Assembly: GCA_003456175.1 (NCBI GenBank)
Contig: DMPB01000113.1
Coordinates: 1-6,047, forward strand
Direction: 5' to 3'
Length of the DNA stretch: 6,047 nucleotides
Source: Chitinophagaceae bacterium
GTDB taxonomy: Bacteria; Bacteroidota; Bacteroidia; Chitinophagales; Chitinophagaceae
The translations under genes were made by a program, and so were the position numbers. The notes under the pieces were generated by a model that was not told where the DNA came from, searched no databases, and worked only from the letters and a program-made list of their open reading frames with translations. Positions 5,620 through 6,047 of the stretch are shown here, piece after piece. Numbering within the stretch: the first letter of the stretch is position 1; each line of letters opens with the position of its first letter.

Positions 5620-6047
5620 TTAATGTAACTGGCCTGATAGCACCTGCTTAAAGAGTTTATGAATACGTTTGTATTCATCAGTCCAACTGCTAGGCTCTAC
5701 AAAACCATGATCTTCCATGGGGTATGCGGCAAGTTCCCAATTGTCTTTGCCCAGTTCAATAAGGCGTTGACTCAGTTTTACAGCATCTTGAAAGTGTACA
5801 TTTACATCGACCATGCCATGACAGATTAGTAAGTGACCACGTAAGCCTTCGGCAAAATAAAGTGGTGAGCTGCGGCGATAAGCAATGCTATCGGTAAATG
5901 GCTCGTTTAATATATTGCTAGTATAACCATGGTTGTACTGTGCCCAATCGGTAACGGGGCGTAACGATGCTCCTGCTGCGTAAATATCGGGCTGAGTAAA
6001 TAGGGCCATTAACGTAATAAAACCACCATAAGAGCCACCATAAATAC
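5620..6047 (-). CDS. S9 family peptidase (prolyl oligopeptidase/DPP-IV type), C-terminal part
   Basis: Only the last 141 codons are in the window; the gene continues past the right edge, so no start can be given. The frame holds the end of an alpha/beta-hydrolase domain with the whole catalytic triad. The nucleophile Ser (codon 6031-6033) is in GGSYGG, the classical S9 motif. The Asp (5806-5808) is in CHGMVDVNV, and the His (5707-5709) is in YPMEDHGF. Enzymes of this family cut short peptides, often after proline, with a propeller domain upstream acting as a filter. In Bacteroidota many are exported to the periplasm, but the N-terminus that would show a signal peptide is outside the window. 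The sequence PVTDWAQYN after the nucleophile and [16 protein letters not shown] before the Asp fit the DPP-IV/S9B branch best. The protein ends normally at TAA, converging on dnaJ. Exact specificity cannot be assigned. Confidence 0.92.
   Translation of the reverse strand, partial: IYGGSYGGFITLMALFTQPDIYAAGASLRPVTDWAQYNHGYTSNILNEPFTDSIAYRRSSPLYFAEGLRGHLLICHGMVDVNVHFQDAVKLSQRLIELGKDNWELAAYPMEDHGFVEPSSWTDEYKRIHKLFKQVLSGQLH

Overview
The window looks like ordinary chromosomal DNA from a member of the Bacteroidota, probably near the Chitinophagaceae/Sphingobacteriales (inferred from protein character and signals, not from a database search). Start codons lack clear Shine-Dalgarno sequences and sit in A/T-rich leaders. 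At least one promoter fits the Bacteroidota TTG-N19-TAnnTTTG pattern. The GrpE, DnaJ and SurE proteins have the form usual in that phylum.

Left part (1-1606), all genes on the minus strand: a UPF0102/YraN nuclease-fold protein, then the 5'-nucleotidase SurE, then a small three-helix membrane protein that starts one base after the SurE stop codon. This reads as a short operon leaving the window on the left. Just past its last stop codon lies a long imperfect hairpin (11-81) built from two inverted copies of a 17-base dyad element. A related copy lies at 5601-5616.

Middle (1641-3554), plus strand: a class I mannose-6-phosphate isomerase (manA), divergent from yraN with only 34 bases between the chosen starts. 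It is followed by a six-helix membrane protein resembling the DUF6580 family, which has its own good promoter and an intrinsic terminator and so looks like a single-gene unit.

Right part (3555-6047): the co-chaperones grpE and dnaJ form a heat-shock pair on the plus strand without dnaK. The grpE leader holds a sequence that can be read either as a sigma-54 -24/-12 element or as a Bacteroidota -7 box. dnaJ ends in a two-way terminator. Converging from the right edge is the C-terminal catalytic part of an S9 (prolyl oligopeptidase/DPP-IV type) peptidase, with all three triad residues inside the window.

The genes are housekeeping: nucleotide turnover, sugar phosphate supply, protein folding and peptide breakdown. 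I see no phage, transposase, CRISPR, toxin-antitoxin or defence genes, and no evidence of a new multi-gene system. The most interesting items are the dyad repeat family, the grpE leader and the solitary six-helix membrane protein.
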